The notes below the pieces were generated by a model, which had not been told where the DNA came from, ran no database searches, and was given only the letters and a program-made list of their open reading frames with translations. From assembly GCA_044221555.1 (NCBI GenBank), contig JBGAOY010000012.1, positions 1 through 64,000 of the forward strand: a stretch of DNA of 64,000 nucleotides. Direction: 5' to 3'. Positions 33,561-41,758 of this stretch are shown here, one piece after another. Source of the stretch: JAEUJM01 sp044221555. GTDB taxonomy: Bacteria; Actinomycetota; Acidimicrobiia; Acidimicrobiales; DATDAH01. Each line of letters opens with the position of its first letter. Positions within the stretch are counted from its first letter, which is position 1. Position numbers and translations under genes: made by a program.

Positions 33561-35120
33561 GTGGTCGACGACTTCGAGCAGTGCTATCGAGCGGTGAGGA
33601 GCCGTGACCCCCGGTTCGACGGGTGGTTCTACACGGCGGTGCGCTCCACCGGCATCTACTGCCGGCCCAGCTGCCCGGCCGTCACCCCCAAGGCCACCAA
33701 CGTCACGTTCCACGCCACCGCGGCGTCGGCGCAGTCGGCCGGCTTCCGGGCCTGCCTGCGCTGCCGGCCGGACGCCACGCCCGGCTCGCCCGAGTGGAAC
33801 GTGCGCGCCGACCTCGTGGGCCGGGCCATGCGGCTCATCGCCGACGGCGTGGTCGACCGCGAGGGCGTCGGCGGGCTGGCGCAGCGCCTGCACTACAGCG
33901 AGCGACACCTGCACCGTCAGCTCGTGGCCGAGCTCGGCGCCGGCCCCATCGCCCTGGCCCGGGCCCAGCGGGCCAACGCCGCCCGGCTGCTGATCGAGAC
34001 CACCGACCTGCCGCTGTCACAGGTGGCCTTCGGGGCCGGGTTCGCCAGCATCCGCCAGTTCAACGACACGATCAGGGCCGTGTTCGCCAAGAGCCCGACC
34101 GAGCTCCGGGCCCGCCGCCGGGTGCACCACGAGGCGTCGCCCGGCACCATCACGGTGCGACTGCCGTTCCGGGCGCCGCTCGACGCCGCCGGGCTGCTCG
34201 CCTTCCTCGGGGCCCGGGCCGTGCCCGGCGTGGAGGCGCTGACCGCCGACGGCACCTACCGTCGCACGCTCCGGCTGCCTCGCGGCGCGGGGACCGTGGC
34301 GCTGCGCGTGCCCGACGGGGACGAGCCGCGCCACGTGGTCGCCACCCTGCGGCTCGACGACCTGCGCGACCTCGGCGCTGCGGTGGAGCGGTGCCGTCGC
34401 CTGCTCGACCTCGATGCCGACCCGGTGGCGGTCTCCGACCTCCTGGGCCGGGATCCCCTGCTGGCGCCGTCTGTCGCCGACGCCCCGGGTCGACGGGTGC
34501 CGGGCACCGTCGACGGCGCCGAGCTCGCCGTGCGGGCGGTCCTCGGCCAGCAGGTCTCCGTGGCCGGGGCGCGCACCCTCGCGGGGCGCCTCGTCGCCGC
34601 CATCGGGACACCGCTCGACGAGCCGGAGGGCACGCTGACCCACCTGTTCCCATCACCCGCGATGATCGCCGGGGACGACCTGGCCAGCGTCGGCATGCCC
34701 GAGTCGCGTCGGCGGGCGCTCCGCGGCCTGGCCACCGCGGTCGACGAGGGGCTCGTGCTCGACCCGGGCGCCGACCGTGCCGACGTGGGTGCCCGGTTGC
34801 TCGCGCTCCCCGGCATCGGTCCGTGGACCGCGTCGTACATCGCCATGCGGGCCCTGGCCGACCCCGACGCCTTCCTGCCCTCCGACCTCGGTGTCCGCCA
34901 TGCGCTCGCCGGGCTCGGCCGGCCCGCCGACCCCGCCGCGGCAGCGACGTTGGCGGAGCGCTGGCGTCCCTGGCGGGCCTACGCCCTGCAGCACCTCTGG
35001 GCGAGCCTCGACGCCGATCGGCCCCGGACCACGACGTCCCCGCGGTCGGCGGCCCGGCCGGCGACCCACCCGACGACCTCCCGCAGCACCGCCCCCCGAC
35101 CCACTCGAAAGGACCCCTGA
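33561..35120 (+). CDS. Ada N-terminal/AraC HTH/AlkA DNA-3-methyladenine glycosylase fusion
   Basis: 519 residues. The N-terminal Ada zinc domain has the four cysteines (IYCRPSC and ACLRC) that take methyl groups from phosphotriesters in E. coli Ada. It is followed by an AraC-type double helix-turn-helix (LAQRLHYSERHLHRQL; LSQVAFGAGFASIRQFND), then the AlkA glycosylase domain with the HhH-GPD motif LPGIGPWTASYIAMRALADPDAFLPSD (split here: HhH at GIGPWTASY, catalytic Asp near PSDLG). It both activates alkylation response genes and excises alkylated bases. GTG 33561 fits the Ada start. The stop overlaps the MGMT start. Confidence 0.93.
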   Translation: MVDDFEQCYRAVRSRDPRFDGWFYTAVRSTGIYCRPSCPAVTPKATNVTFHATAASAQSAGFRACLRCRPDATPGSPEWNVRADLVGRAMRLIADGVVDREGVGGLAQRLHYSERHLHRQLVAELGAGPIALARAQRANAARLLIETTDLPLSQVAFGAGFASIRQFNDTIRAVFAKSPTELRARRRVHHEASPGTITVRLPFRAPLDAAGLLAFLGARAVPGVEALTADGTYRRTLRLPRGAGTVALRVPDGDEPRHVVATLRLDDLRDLGAAVERCRRLLDLDADPVAVSDLLGRDPLLAPSVADAPGRRVPGTVDGAELAVRAVLGQQVSVAGARTLAGRLVAAIGTPLDEPEGTLTHLFPSPAMIAGDDLASVGMPESRRRALRGLATAVDEGLVLDPGADRADVGARLLALPGIGPWTASYIAMRALADPDAFLPSDLGVRHALAGLGRPADPAAAATLAERWRPWRAYALQHLWASLDADRPRTTTSPRSAARPATHPTTSRSTAPRPTRKDP

Positions 35121-35620
35121 TGCAGACCACCACCGTCCCCACACCCGCCGGCCCCTTCACGATCGTCGCCGAGGCCGAATCCGGCACCGTGCTGGCCTCG
35201 GGATGGACCGACGACGCCGACGTGCTGGTGGCGCTGATCGCCCCGGCACTGCGGCCCGTCGCCCTCGAGCACGTCGACGACCTCGGGTCGGTCACCGATG
35301 CCGTGGCGGCCTACGTGGACGGCGACCTGGGCGCCGTCGACACGGTCGCCGTCCGCCAGGCGTCGGGGCCATTCCTCATGGAGGCGTGGGCGGTGCTGCG
35401 CCAGGTGCCCGCCGGTGCGCCCGTCACCTACGCGGAACTGGCGGCGAAGGCCGGCCGGCCCGATGCCGTGCGGGCCGCCGCCAGTGCGTGTGCCCGCAAC
35501 GCCGCGGCCCTGTTCGTGCCCTGCCACCGGGTGGTGCGCACCGGTGGCGGCCTCGGCGGCTTCCGGTGGGGGCTCGACGTCAAGTCGTGGCTGCTCGACC
35601 ACGAGGCACCCGGCGCCTGA
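35120..35620 (+). CDS. ogt: Methylated-DNA--protein-cysteine methyltransferase (Ogt/MGMT)
   Basis: 166 residues. The methyl-acceptor motif PCHRV (VPCHRVVRTGGGLGGF) and the winged-helix region PVTYAELAAKAGRPDAVRAA are present. It repairs O6-methylguanine by irreversible transfer of the methyl to Cys. The ATG overlaps the last base of the Ada-AlkA stop (TGATG), and an AAAGGA ribosome site lies just upstream. With that gene it makes a complete alkylation-response operon; in E. coli Ada the MGMT domain is fused to Ada instead. Confidence 0.96.
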   Translation: MQTTTVPTPAGPFTIVAEAESGTVLASGWTDDADVLVALIAPALRPVALEHVDDLGSVTDAVAAYVDGDLGAVDTVAVRQASGPFLMEAWAVLRQVPAGAPVTYAELAAKAGRPDAVRAAASACARNAAALFVPCHRVVRTGGGLGGFRWGLDVKSWLLDHEAPGA

Positions 35621-35705
35621 GCCCGAGGTGCGAGGGCGGGGCCCGAGCGGCCCGCCGCCTGCGTGGCCGAACGCACGATGAGCGAAGCGAACAGGAGCGG
35701 GGAAC
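35617..35705 (+). repeat. Intergenic element, copy A (89 bp)
   Basis: Begins CTGAGCCCGAGG at the stop codon of the MGMT gene and ends GCGAAGCGAACAGGAGCGGG then GAAC. It reads in one frame as an SPRCEGGARAA...ERSEQERG-type peptide ending at the TGA that opens copy B. Copy B follows directly, so A and B are tandem. Same ends occur at 38935 and 43434. Confidence 0.9.
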
Positions 35706-35769
35706 CTGAGCCCGAGGTACGCCGCCTGCGTGGCCGAACGCACGATGAGCGAAGCGAACAGGAGCGGGC
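35706..35769 (+). repeat. Intergenic element, copy B (64 bp, internally deleted)
   Basis: Identical to copy A at both ends but lacks about 25 bases (the GGGCCCGAGCGGCC side) that follow the first GAGGT. Otherwise shares CGCCTGCGTGGCC and GATGAGCGAAGCGAACAGG. It does not precede an annotated + strand gene. Confidence 0.88.
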
Positions 35770-35819
35770 CAGGTGAGCTGACCGCGGGCGCACATTCTGG
35801 CGGCGCACACTCGCAGCGC

Positions 35820-36650
35820 TCAGTGGCGCTTGGCGCGTTCGGCGTGGTCGGCGTCGACCTCGGCCCCGATCAACACCGCGGCGGCACCCAGGTACAGCCA
35901 CAGGAGCACCACGACGATGCCGGCCAGCGAGCCGTAGCGGTGGGCGTAGCGGGCGAAGTTCGCGGTGTAGAACGCGAATCCCACGGAGCCCGCGATCCAG
36001 AGCAGGGTGCCCACAGCGGGTCCCGGCCGCAGGTGCAGCCGGCCGTGGCCCCCGCCGGCGACGCGGTACAGCGCCGCCAGCGAGACCGCCATGATCAAGG
36101 CCAGCAGGGGCCAGCGGATCAGGTCGAGCAGCCAGCGCCCGGCACCGTGGGGCGCCCCCAACAGCGGGGGCAGCGCCACCGCGAGCAGGCTGACCAGCAC
36201 GAGGACGACGACGCCGGCGAGGGTGAGCGCCAGCGACAGGCCACGCTGCTCGACGAAGCGCCGAGGTGGTCGCCCGTGGGCGATGTCGATGCCCCGCACG
36301 AGGCCGTTCATCCCGGCCGACGCCGTCCACAGCGCCAGCCCGAGTCCCACGACCACCGTCACCGTGTGGCTGGCGCCACCCGCGTGCGCGGCGGCGCGCA
36401 CCTGCGCCAGGACGAGCGAGCGCACTTCGTCGGGCACCGCGGTGGCCGTGTCGTCCTGCAGGCGGCGTTCGATCTCGGAGGGGTCGGCGAACACCCCGAA
36501 CAGCGTGATGGCCACCAGGACGGTGGGCACGAACGCGAGGAACGCGTAGAAGGCCACCCCTGCCGCGACGACGCCGAGGAAGTGGTCGTCGGCGCGCACC
36601 TTGACCCGACGGGTGGCCCTCGCCAGTCGGCCTGCGCGCGCGTCGTTCAC
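35820..36650 (-). CDS. YihY/BrkB family inner-membrane protein
   Basis: 276 residues with six hydrophobic segments. Family features: a short basic amphipathic N-terminus, AAGVAFYAFLAFVPTVLVAITLF in the first helix, an extracytoplasmic loop, and the C-terminal VVVLLWLYLGAAAVLIGAEVDAD with the conserved acidic end. Members were once called ribonuclease BN by mistake; the real function is uncertain (possible transporter). The GTG start at 36650 is used. It is in tandem with the haem-peroxidase gene on the - strand, 187 bp downstream of that gene's stop. Confidence 0.93.
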   Translation of the reverse strand: MNDARAGRLARATRRVKVRADDHFLGVVAAGVAFYAFLAFVPTVLVAITLFGVFADPSEIERRLQDDTATAVPDEVRSLVLAQVRAAAHAGGASHTVTVVVGLGLALWTASAGMNGLVRGIDIAHGRPPRRFVEQRGLSLALTLAGVVVLVLVSLLAVALPPLLGAPHGAGRWLLDLIRWPLLALIMAVSLAALYRVAGGGHGRLHLRPGPAVGTLLWIAGSVGFAFYTANFARYAHRYGSLAGIVVVLLWLYLGAAAVLIGAEVDADHAERAKRH

Positions 36651-36743
36651 GCCGCACTCTCTACTGCATGGCGTACTGCACGGCGACTGGCGCTGGGCGG
36701 GTGCCGGCGGTCGGCACCGGGCCCGTGGGTGGTCCGGACGCGC

Positions 36744-36774
36744 ACCCGCCCGTCGCCGGTGGCGACGGGCGGGT
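36744..36774 (-). terminator. Perfect 14-bp stem hairpin downstream of the haem peroxidase gene
   Basis: Arms ACCCGCCCGTCGCC and GGCGACGGGCGGGT are fully complementary with a 3-base loop. It lies 64 bp after the stop of the - strand peroxidase gene and upstream of the YihY gene. No T-run follows, which is usual for high-GC actinobacterial terminators. It may also act as an mRNA end stabiliser. Confidence 0.8.
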
Positions 36775-36837
36775 GGCTATCGGCGGTGTCAGGTGCCGCC
36801 GGGCACCCCGGGCCGGGTCGGGCCGGTCAGGCGCCCG

Positions 36838-38802
36838 TCACGGAGCGGTGCGGAACACGTCGGCGCTGATCTCGCCCGGGTCCAGGTCGGTGTCGAGGGT
36901 GATCAACCGGCTGAGGCTCGTGCGGTAGTCGATGCCGTACCGGTCCCGGATCGTGCGCAGCCCCGGATCGTTCTCGTAGAAGAACCGGTCGCCGTCGCGC
37001 AGTGCGGTGAACTGCCGGGACCACATCGCCGACTGCAACGCACCGAATTCGCTGCCCCGCAGGTGCCGTTCGGCGACCATCCCCACGAAGGCGTCGACCC
37101 GGTCGACAGAGCCGTAGATCGCCCGCAGGCGGGCGGCGACGGTGGTCCGGCGGGTCTCCCGCACCGCGGTCTCGTCGGCCTCGTCCGAGCCGGGCGTCAA
37201 CACGTTGCCGGCCGCGTCGCGCAGCTCGGTGATGTCGAGGATGTCCGGGTCGTCGATCGGGTTCGAGCGGTCGATCTCGGGATCGCGCGGGAACCGGTCG
37301 GTGGGCTCACCGGTGATCTGCGTGAAGGAGGTGACCCGGGGGAGCCCGTAGGCCGCCCGCAGGTCGTTGTAGCTCGGGATGCCGTGGTCGCGCGCCCGGG
37401 CGATGTCGATGGCGGCGAGGTCGACCACACCGTCGAAGCACTGGGTGAGGTCGGACTGGTCGTTGCACTGGGTGGCCGGATCGGTCACGCCGGGTCCAGG
37501 CACCTGGAACATCACGCTGCGCAGCTGGTTGTCGAACTGCTCGTCGTTCGCGTACTGGGTCTCGCCGCCGAGGCCGGAGAGCACGCCCTCGACGCCGACC
37601 TGCTCGAGCAGGTCGGGGTTGCCGAACGCCACGTTCAGCGGGATGGTCAGCTCGATCTCGTCGCCGGCGGGGGCCACCGTCACCCCTTCGGCCTCGAGGG
37701 CGGCGATCTCCGCCGGGGTCAGTTCGTCGGCATCGACCTCGGACTCGAACTCGCCGTGGATCATGCTGTGGGCGCGGTACCCCACCGTGGCGAACTCGTT
37801 CGAGATCGACGCGTTCGCCCGGGGGTTGTAGCCCCGGTACGCGGGCAGGGTGACGCCGAGCGCCGGGAGGAACTCGCGGTAGGTGATGTACTGCTGCTCG
37901 GCCATGACCACCCGGCGGGCGATGTCGAACTTGCGCTGGGCGCTGAGGTCGGCCGGCAGCGCGTCGACGATGCGGTTGTGCTCGCGGGCGAACAGCGTGT
38001 GGATGGCGGTCAGGGCGATGTTCTCGTTCGCCCGCACATCGCCGGCGACCGCGGCCTCACCCGTGGTGCCGGTCAGGCGACCCATGAGCGCCATCTCCGG
38101 CGCGCTCGACGCGTTGCCACGCTCGTCGCGGCGGGGCAGGAACCCGTCGGCGTCGAGCAGCAGGTGGGCGCCGTTGTTGGCCAGGTTGCCGTCGACCGGT
38201 CCTTCTCGGAGCCATTCGAGGCGTGCAGTGGTGCCGCCGTAGACGTTCCAGGCGTCGAGGTACGAGCTGACCGTGTTCACCTGCTGGCGGGGTGTGCCCG
38301 CCGACGCGGCGGCATCACGGGTGAACTCGATCACCCCGAAGTCGTTCGTGAACTCCTCGAGCGGGTCGGCGGCGTCGAAGGCCAGGTCGGCGGACTCGGT
38401 GCCCCCCTGGGCCAGGCCGAGGGTGTGGTCGAGGAACTGCCCCCAGGCCCAACCCCACTGGCTGATGCCGCGTGCCGAGAACAGGTTCTGGCCCCCGTCG
38501 TTGAAGATGCGGTTGCTGACGTAGCGCGGGGAGGGCCCGCCGACCATGGCACCGCTCGCGTCGGCGTACACCGCGGGGGCGACCCGTGAGTAGGGCTGGC
38601 CGGCCTGGCCCTGTGTGGGCCGTTGCTGGTTGTTGCCGCTCCCGTCGAGGCTGGGCACGGTGATCGTGCCGGGCCGGGGGCCCGTCTGCGCGGGCGTCGC
38701 TCCGGCGCCGGTGGTGAACGCGGCGGTCACGAATGCCGCGGTCACGGCCAGGCCCGCGGCGACGCGTCCCGTCCCTCGCCGAGCGCGTGGATGTCTGTGC
38801 AT
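36838..38802 (-). CDS. Secreted animal-type haem peroxidase
   Basis: 654 residues with a Tat-free signal peptide (RVAAGLAVTAAFVTAAFTTGAGA). Animal haem peroxidase superfamily residues visible: distal His in WGQFLDHTLGL (His126), catalytic Arg and Glu in DVRANENIALTAIHTLFAREHNR (split: Arg257, Glu260, LFAREHNR), proximal His in GYRAHSMIHGEF (His345). It would oxidise halides or phenolics using hydrogen peroxide outside the cell. The family's usual Asp after the distal His is Thr here (LDHT rather than LDHD), so covalent haem linkage or calcium binding may differ. GGAAGGGG precedes the ATG at 38802. The divergent neighbour is an ECF-sigma pair. Confidence 0.93.
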   Translation of the reverse strand: MHRHPRARRGTGRVAAGLAVTAAFVTAAFTTGAGATPAQTGPRPGTITVPSLDGSGNNQQRPTQGQAGQPYSRVAPAVYADASGAMVGGPSPRYVSNRIFNDGGQNLFSARGISQWGWAWGQFLDHTLGLAQGGTESADLAFDAADPLEEFTNDFGVIEFTRDAAASAGTPRQQVNTVSSYLDAWNVYGGTTARLEWLREGPVDGNLANNGAHLLLDADGFLPRRDERGNASSAPEMALMGRLTGTTGEAAVAGDVRANENIALTAIHTLFAREHNRIVDALPADLSAQRKFDIARRVVMAEQQYITYREFLPALGVTLPAYRGYNPRANASISNEFATVGYRAHSMIHGEFESEVDADELTPAEIAALEAEGVTVAPAGDEIELTIPLNVAFGNPDLLEQVGVEGVLSGLGGETQYANDEQFDNQLRSVMFQVPGPGVTDPATQCNDQSDLTQCFDGVVDLAAIDIARARDHGIPSYNDLRAAYGLPRVTSFTQITGEPTDRFPRDPEIDRSNPIDDPDILDITELRDAAGNVLTPGSDEADETAVRETRRTTVAARLRAIYGSVDRVDAFVGMVAERHLRGSEFGALQSAMWSRQFTALRDGDRFFYENDPGLRTIRDRYGIDYRTSLSRLITLDTDLDPGEISADVFRTAP

Positions 38803-38934
38803 GTGAAACCCCTTCCGGGTGGTTGTCCTCGGCTCGACAGCGCCGGAGGCCCATCCGGGGATACGGCGGGACGCACTCAGGTTCCTCTCAGGTGCCACCC
38901 GTATCTTCCGCCTGTCCACCGGCGCTGAAGGAGC

Positions 38935-38972
38935 CATGAGCCCGAGGGAAGCGAGCAGGAGCGGAGAACATG
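38935..38972 (+). repeat. Intergenic element, copy C (38 bp, shortest)
   Basis: CATGAGCCCGAGGG joined directly to AAGCGAGCAGGAGCGGAG then AACATG. It has only the two ends of the element seen in copies A and D. Its last three bases are the ATG of the sigma-partner gene at 38970, so the AGGAGCGGAG in its end supplies that gene's ribosome site. Confidence 0.85.
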
Positions 38973-39845
38973 GGCCCTGATCTCGACGTCTCCCCGCCGG
39001 CGGGGGACGACGACCTCGTGGCCCGCCTGCAGGGGCTCGCCGCGGCCCCGGTGCCACCGGCGACGGCGCGTGCGCACCTCGGGGCGATCGAACGACAGGC
39101 GGGTGCCCGCCGCCGTCGCCGCCGGGCCGCCCTCGCCGGTGTCGCCGGCGCCGGCCTGCTGCTCGGGTCCACCAGCCTGGCCGCGGCCGGGGTGCTGCCC
39201 GCACCGGCGCAGACCGCGATGCACCAGACGCTCGAGCACATCGGCATCGAGGTGCCCGCCGCCCGCCGGACAGTCGCTCCGAGGCACCCGCAGGCGCGGC
39301 CGGAGCCCGCGGGAGCGGCCGCGACGGGCGACCCGACCCGGCCGGGCCGACCGGGCGGGGCGGGCGTGGGCGACCCGGAACGCCAGGGCCCGGGGCGCTC
39401 GGGTGCGTCGGGCCGCCCGGCGGGCGCGCGCGGGGCGACCGCGGCCTCGACGCCGGCGGCCCCGGGTGGCGCCGGTCCCTCCGGTCCCGCCCCGACGGCG
39501 GGGCCGACGGGTGCGACCGCCACTGCGGGGGCCGGCGGGCCGGCGGGCTCGGTGCCCCCACCGGCACCGCGAGCCGGATCGTCGTCGAACCCGGCGCCCG
39601 CACCGCCGCCTGACGCACCCACCGGTGGACGTCCGCCGGCAGGTGGCTCGCCGGTGGGTGGCTCGACAGGAGGAGGGGCGCCCGCGCCCAGACCGTCCTC
39701 GCCCGGACCGACCGGCAGTGGCGCGCCAACATCCCCGCCAACATCTCCTCCATCTCCGCGGACGGCTCCGCCGGGCGGGGCGGGGCCCGACGGAGGCGGG
39801 GCCGGGAGCACCGGGGCGCCGCTCGAGGGGACCGCGACACCATGA
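38970..39845 (+). CDS. Membrane-anchored sigma-factor partner (anti-sigma-like), Pro/Gly-rich
   Basis: 291 residues. Residues ~1-50 are cytoplasmic with no clear zinc motif. A basic stretch ARRRRRRAALAGVAGAG leads to one hydrophobic helix, then AAGVLPAPAQTAMHQTL and GIEVP, a segment also seen in actinobacterial anti-sigma-like proteins beside ECF factors. From residue ~110 the rest is a low-complexity Pro/Gly/Ala/Ser tail of ~180 residues. The stop overlaps the sigma gene start by ATGA. Usually the anti-sigma follows the sigma; here it precedes it. Function is inferred from context. Confidence 0.7.
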   Translation: MGPDLDVSPPAGDDDLVARLQGLAAAPVPPATARAHLGAIERQAGARRRRRRAALAGVAGAGLLLGSTSLAAAGVLPAPAQTAMHQTLEHIGIEVPAARRTVAPRHPQARPEPAGAAATGDPTRPGRPGGAGVGDPERQGPGRSGASGRPAGARGATAASTPAAPGGAGPSGPAPTAGPTGATATAGAGGPAGSVPPPAPRAGSSSNPAPAPPPDAPTGGRPPAGGSPVGGSTGGGAPAPRPSSPGPTGSGAPTSPPTSPPSPRTAPPGGAGPDGGGAGSTGAPLEGTATP

Positions 39846-40501
39846 CCGGAACGGTCACCGACCTCGGCCGACGGCCCGCAGACGGGCTCGGGACGCCCGC
39901 ACCGGGCCCGCTCGACCCGCCCCCACCGGCACCTGAGCGGGCCGGCACGGGGCCGCTGCGGGCCACCGCCGGGTCCGAGGCGGGGTTCGAGGCGGGGTTC
40001 GAGGCCGACGCGGCCACGGCCTACCGCGAGCTGGCGCCGGCGGTGCTGGGCTACCTGCGGGCCCGGCGCGTGCCCGATCCCGAGGACGTGCTCGGCGAGG
40101 TCTTCCTGCAGGTCAGCCGCGACCTCGACCGGTTCCACGGTGATGCCACCGACCTGCGTCGGTGGGTCTTCACCATCGCCCACAACCGCATGACCGACGC
40201 CTTCCGCCGGCGCTCACGCCGGCCCCGCATCGTCGATCGGCGCCCTCCCGCCGCGGTGGCACCGCCGGCCCCCGACCCGGTCGACGACGAGTTGATCGCC
40301 GCCCTCGCCGAGCTGGGTGACGACCAGCGCGAGGTGGTGGTGCTCCGCTTCGTCGCCGACCTGTCGCTCGAGGACGTGGCCGCCATCACCGGCCGCACCG
40401 CCAACGCGGTGAAGGCCATGCAGCACCGCGCCCTGGCCAACCTCCGGCGCACGCTCACCGAGCACTCGTCACGATCGGAAGGGCTCGTGCGCGCTGGGTA
40501 G
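39842..40501 (+). CDS. ECF-type RNA polymerase sigma factor
   Basis: 219 residues. After ~50 disordered residues there is a region 2 (AYRELAPAVLGYLRARRVPDPEDVLGEVFLQV, here DAED-like PEDVLGEVFL, plus RRWVFTIAHNRMTDAFRR) and a region 4 (ELGDDQREVVVLRF, LSLEDVAAITGRTANAVKAM). It directs RNA polymerase to a specific promoter set, probably its own operon. The start overlaps the membrane partner, which probably controls it. The divergent haem peroxidase is an attractive regulatory target, but no shared promoter motif was found. Confidence 0.93.
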   Translation: MTGTVTDLGRRPADGLGTPAPGPLDPPPPAPERAGTGPLRATAGSEAGFEAGFEADAATAYRELAPAVLGYLRARRVPDPEDVLGEVFLQVSRDLDRFHGDATDLRRWVFTIAHNRMTDAFRRRSRRPRIVDRRPPAAVAPPAPDPVDDELIAALAELGDDQREVVVLRFVADLSLEDVAAITGRTANAVKAMQHRALANLRRTLTEHSSRSEGLVRAG

Positions 40502-40510
40502 CCTCCGGCG

Positions 40511-41758
40511 GTGGACCTCAGCGGGGTGGACCTCACCGACCTCGACCTGTTCGCCTCCGGCTTCCCTCACGACGTGTTCACCGCGCTGCGCCGCGAGCGA
40601 CCGGTGTTCTGGCACCCGCCGACGCCCCACGCACCGGGCGACGAGGGCTTCTGGGTGATCACCCGCCACGCCGACGTGCTCCGGGTGCTGCACGACCACG
40701 AGGCGTTCTCGTCGGAGACCGGTCCTGGCCGGGTGGGGGGCGGCACCACGCTCGACGACCTGCCGCCGGGCCTGGTCACGGGCGTGATGCTGAACATGTC
40801 CGACCCGCCGACCCACACCCGCATCCGGGCCCTGGTCAACCGGGCGTTCACGCCCCGCGCCGTCGACCGGCTGGGTCCGTGGCTGCAGGAGCGCACCGCG
40901 ACCATCCTCGACACGGTGGCTGCGCGCGGCTCGTGTGACTTCCTGGTCGACGTGGCCGCCGAGCTGCCCCTGCAGACGATCGCCACGATGATGGGCGTGC
41001 CGCAGCACGACCGGCACCAGCTGTTCGCATGGACCTCGACCATCCTGGACTACCGGGACCGCGACCTCACGGGGATGAGCGACGAGCTGGCGGTGGCGGG
41101 CATCGGGTTGCGGTCGTACGGCGACGAGATGATCGCGGCCCGCCGGGTCGAGCCCACCGACGACCTCTTCTCGCAGGTGGTGCACGCGGAGGCGGACGAC
41201 GGCTCCGGTGCGCTGTCCGACGCGGAGCTGCAGGCGTTCTTCAGCCTGCTGTTCACCGCGGGGAGCGAGACCACCCGCAACTCGATCGCCGGGGGACTGC
41301 TGGCGCTCATCGAGCACCCCGACCAGCAGGCGCGGCTGCGCGCCGACCCGTCGCTGATGCCCACGGCGGTCGAGGAGATCCTGCGCTGGACCAGCGCCAC
41401 CGCCTACAACCGCCGCACCGCCACTCGCGACGTCGAGATCGCGGGCCACCCCATCCGGGCCGGCGACAAGACCACCCACTGGTACCCGTCGGCCAACCGT
41501 GACGAGGCGGCGTTCGCCGACCCGTTCCGATTCGACGTCGGCCGCGACCCCAATCCCCATGTCGCGTTCGGGCACGGCCTGCACCACTGCCTCGGGGCGC
41601 CGCTGGCCCGGCGGGAGATCGCGGTGGTCATCGGTGCGGTGCTGGAGCGGTTCGACGACCTCGCCCTGGACGGCCCGGTCGAGTGGGGCCGCAGCAACAA
41701 GCACACCAGCCTGCGACATCTGCCGGTCGCCTTCCGGCCCCGGTTACCCGTTCGATGA
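40511..41758 (+). CDS. Cytochrome P450
   Basis: 415 residues. I-helix TAGSETTRNS, ExxR as EEILRW, haem loop FGHGLHHCLGAPLAR. The pattern FHGLHHCLGAP and the short N-terminus with a WxxF-like start resemble actinobacterial P450s of the CYP125/142 or CYP107-like groups, but I cannot place it exactly. GTG start at 40511, 9 bp after the sigma gene. Its stop overlaps the start of the serine hydrolase lipoprotein gene. Confidence 0.95.
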   Translation: MDLSGVDLTDLDLFASGFPHDVFTALRRERPVFWHPPTPHAPGDEGFWVITRHADVLRVLHDHEAFSSETGPGRVGGGTTLDDLPPGLVTGVMLNMSDPPTHTRIRALVNRAFTPRAVDRLGPWLQERTATILDTVAARGSCDFLVDVAAELPLQTIATMMGVPQHDRHQLFAWTSTILDYRDRDLTGMSDELAVAGIGLRSYGDEMIAARRVEPTDDLFSQVVHAEADDGSGALSDAELQAFFSLLFTAGSETTRNSIAGGLLALIEHPDQQARLRADPSLMPTAVEEILRWTSATAYNRRTATRDVEIAGHPIRAGDKTTHWYPSANRDEAAFADPFRFDVGRDPNPHVAFGHGLHHCLGAPLARREIAVVIGAVLERFDDLALDGPVEWGRSNKHTSLRHLPVAFRPRLPVR

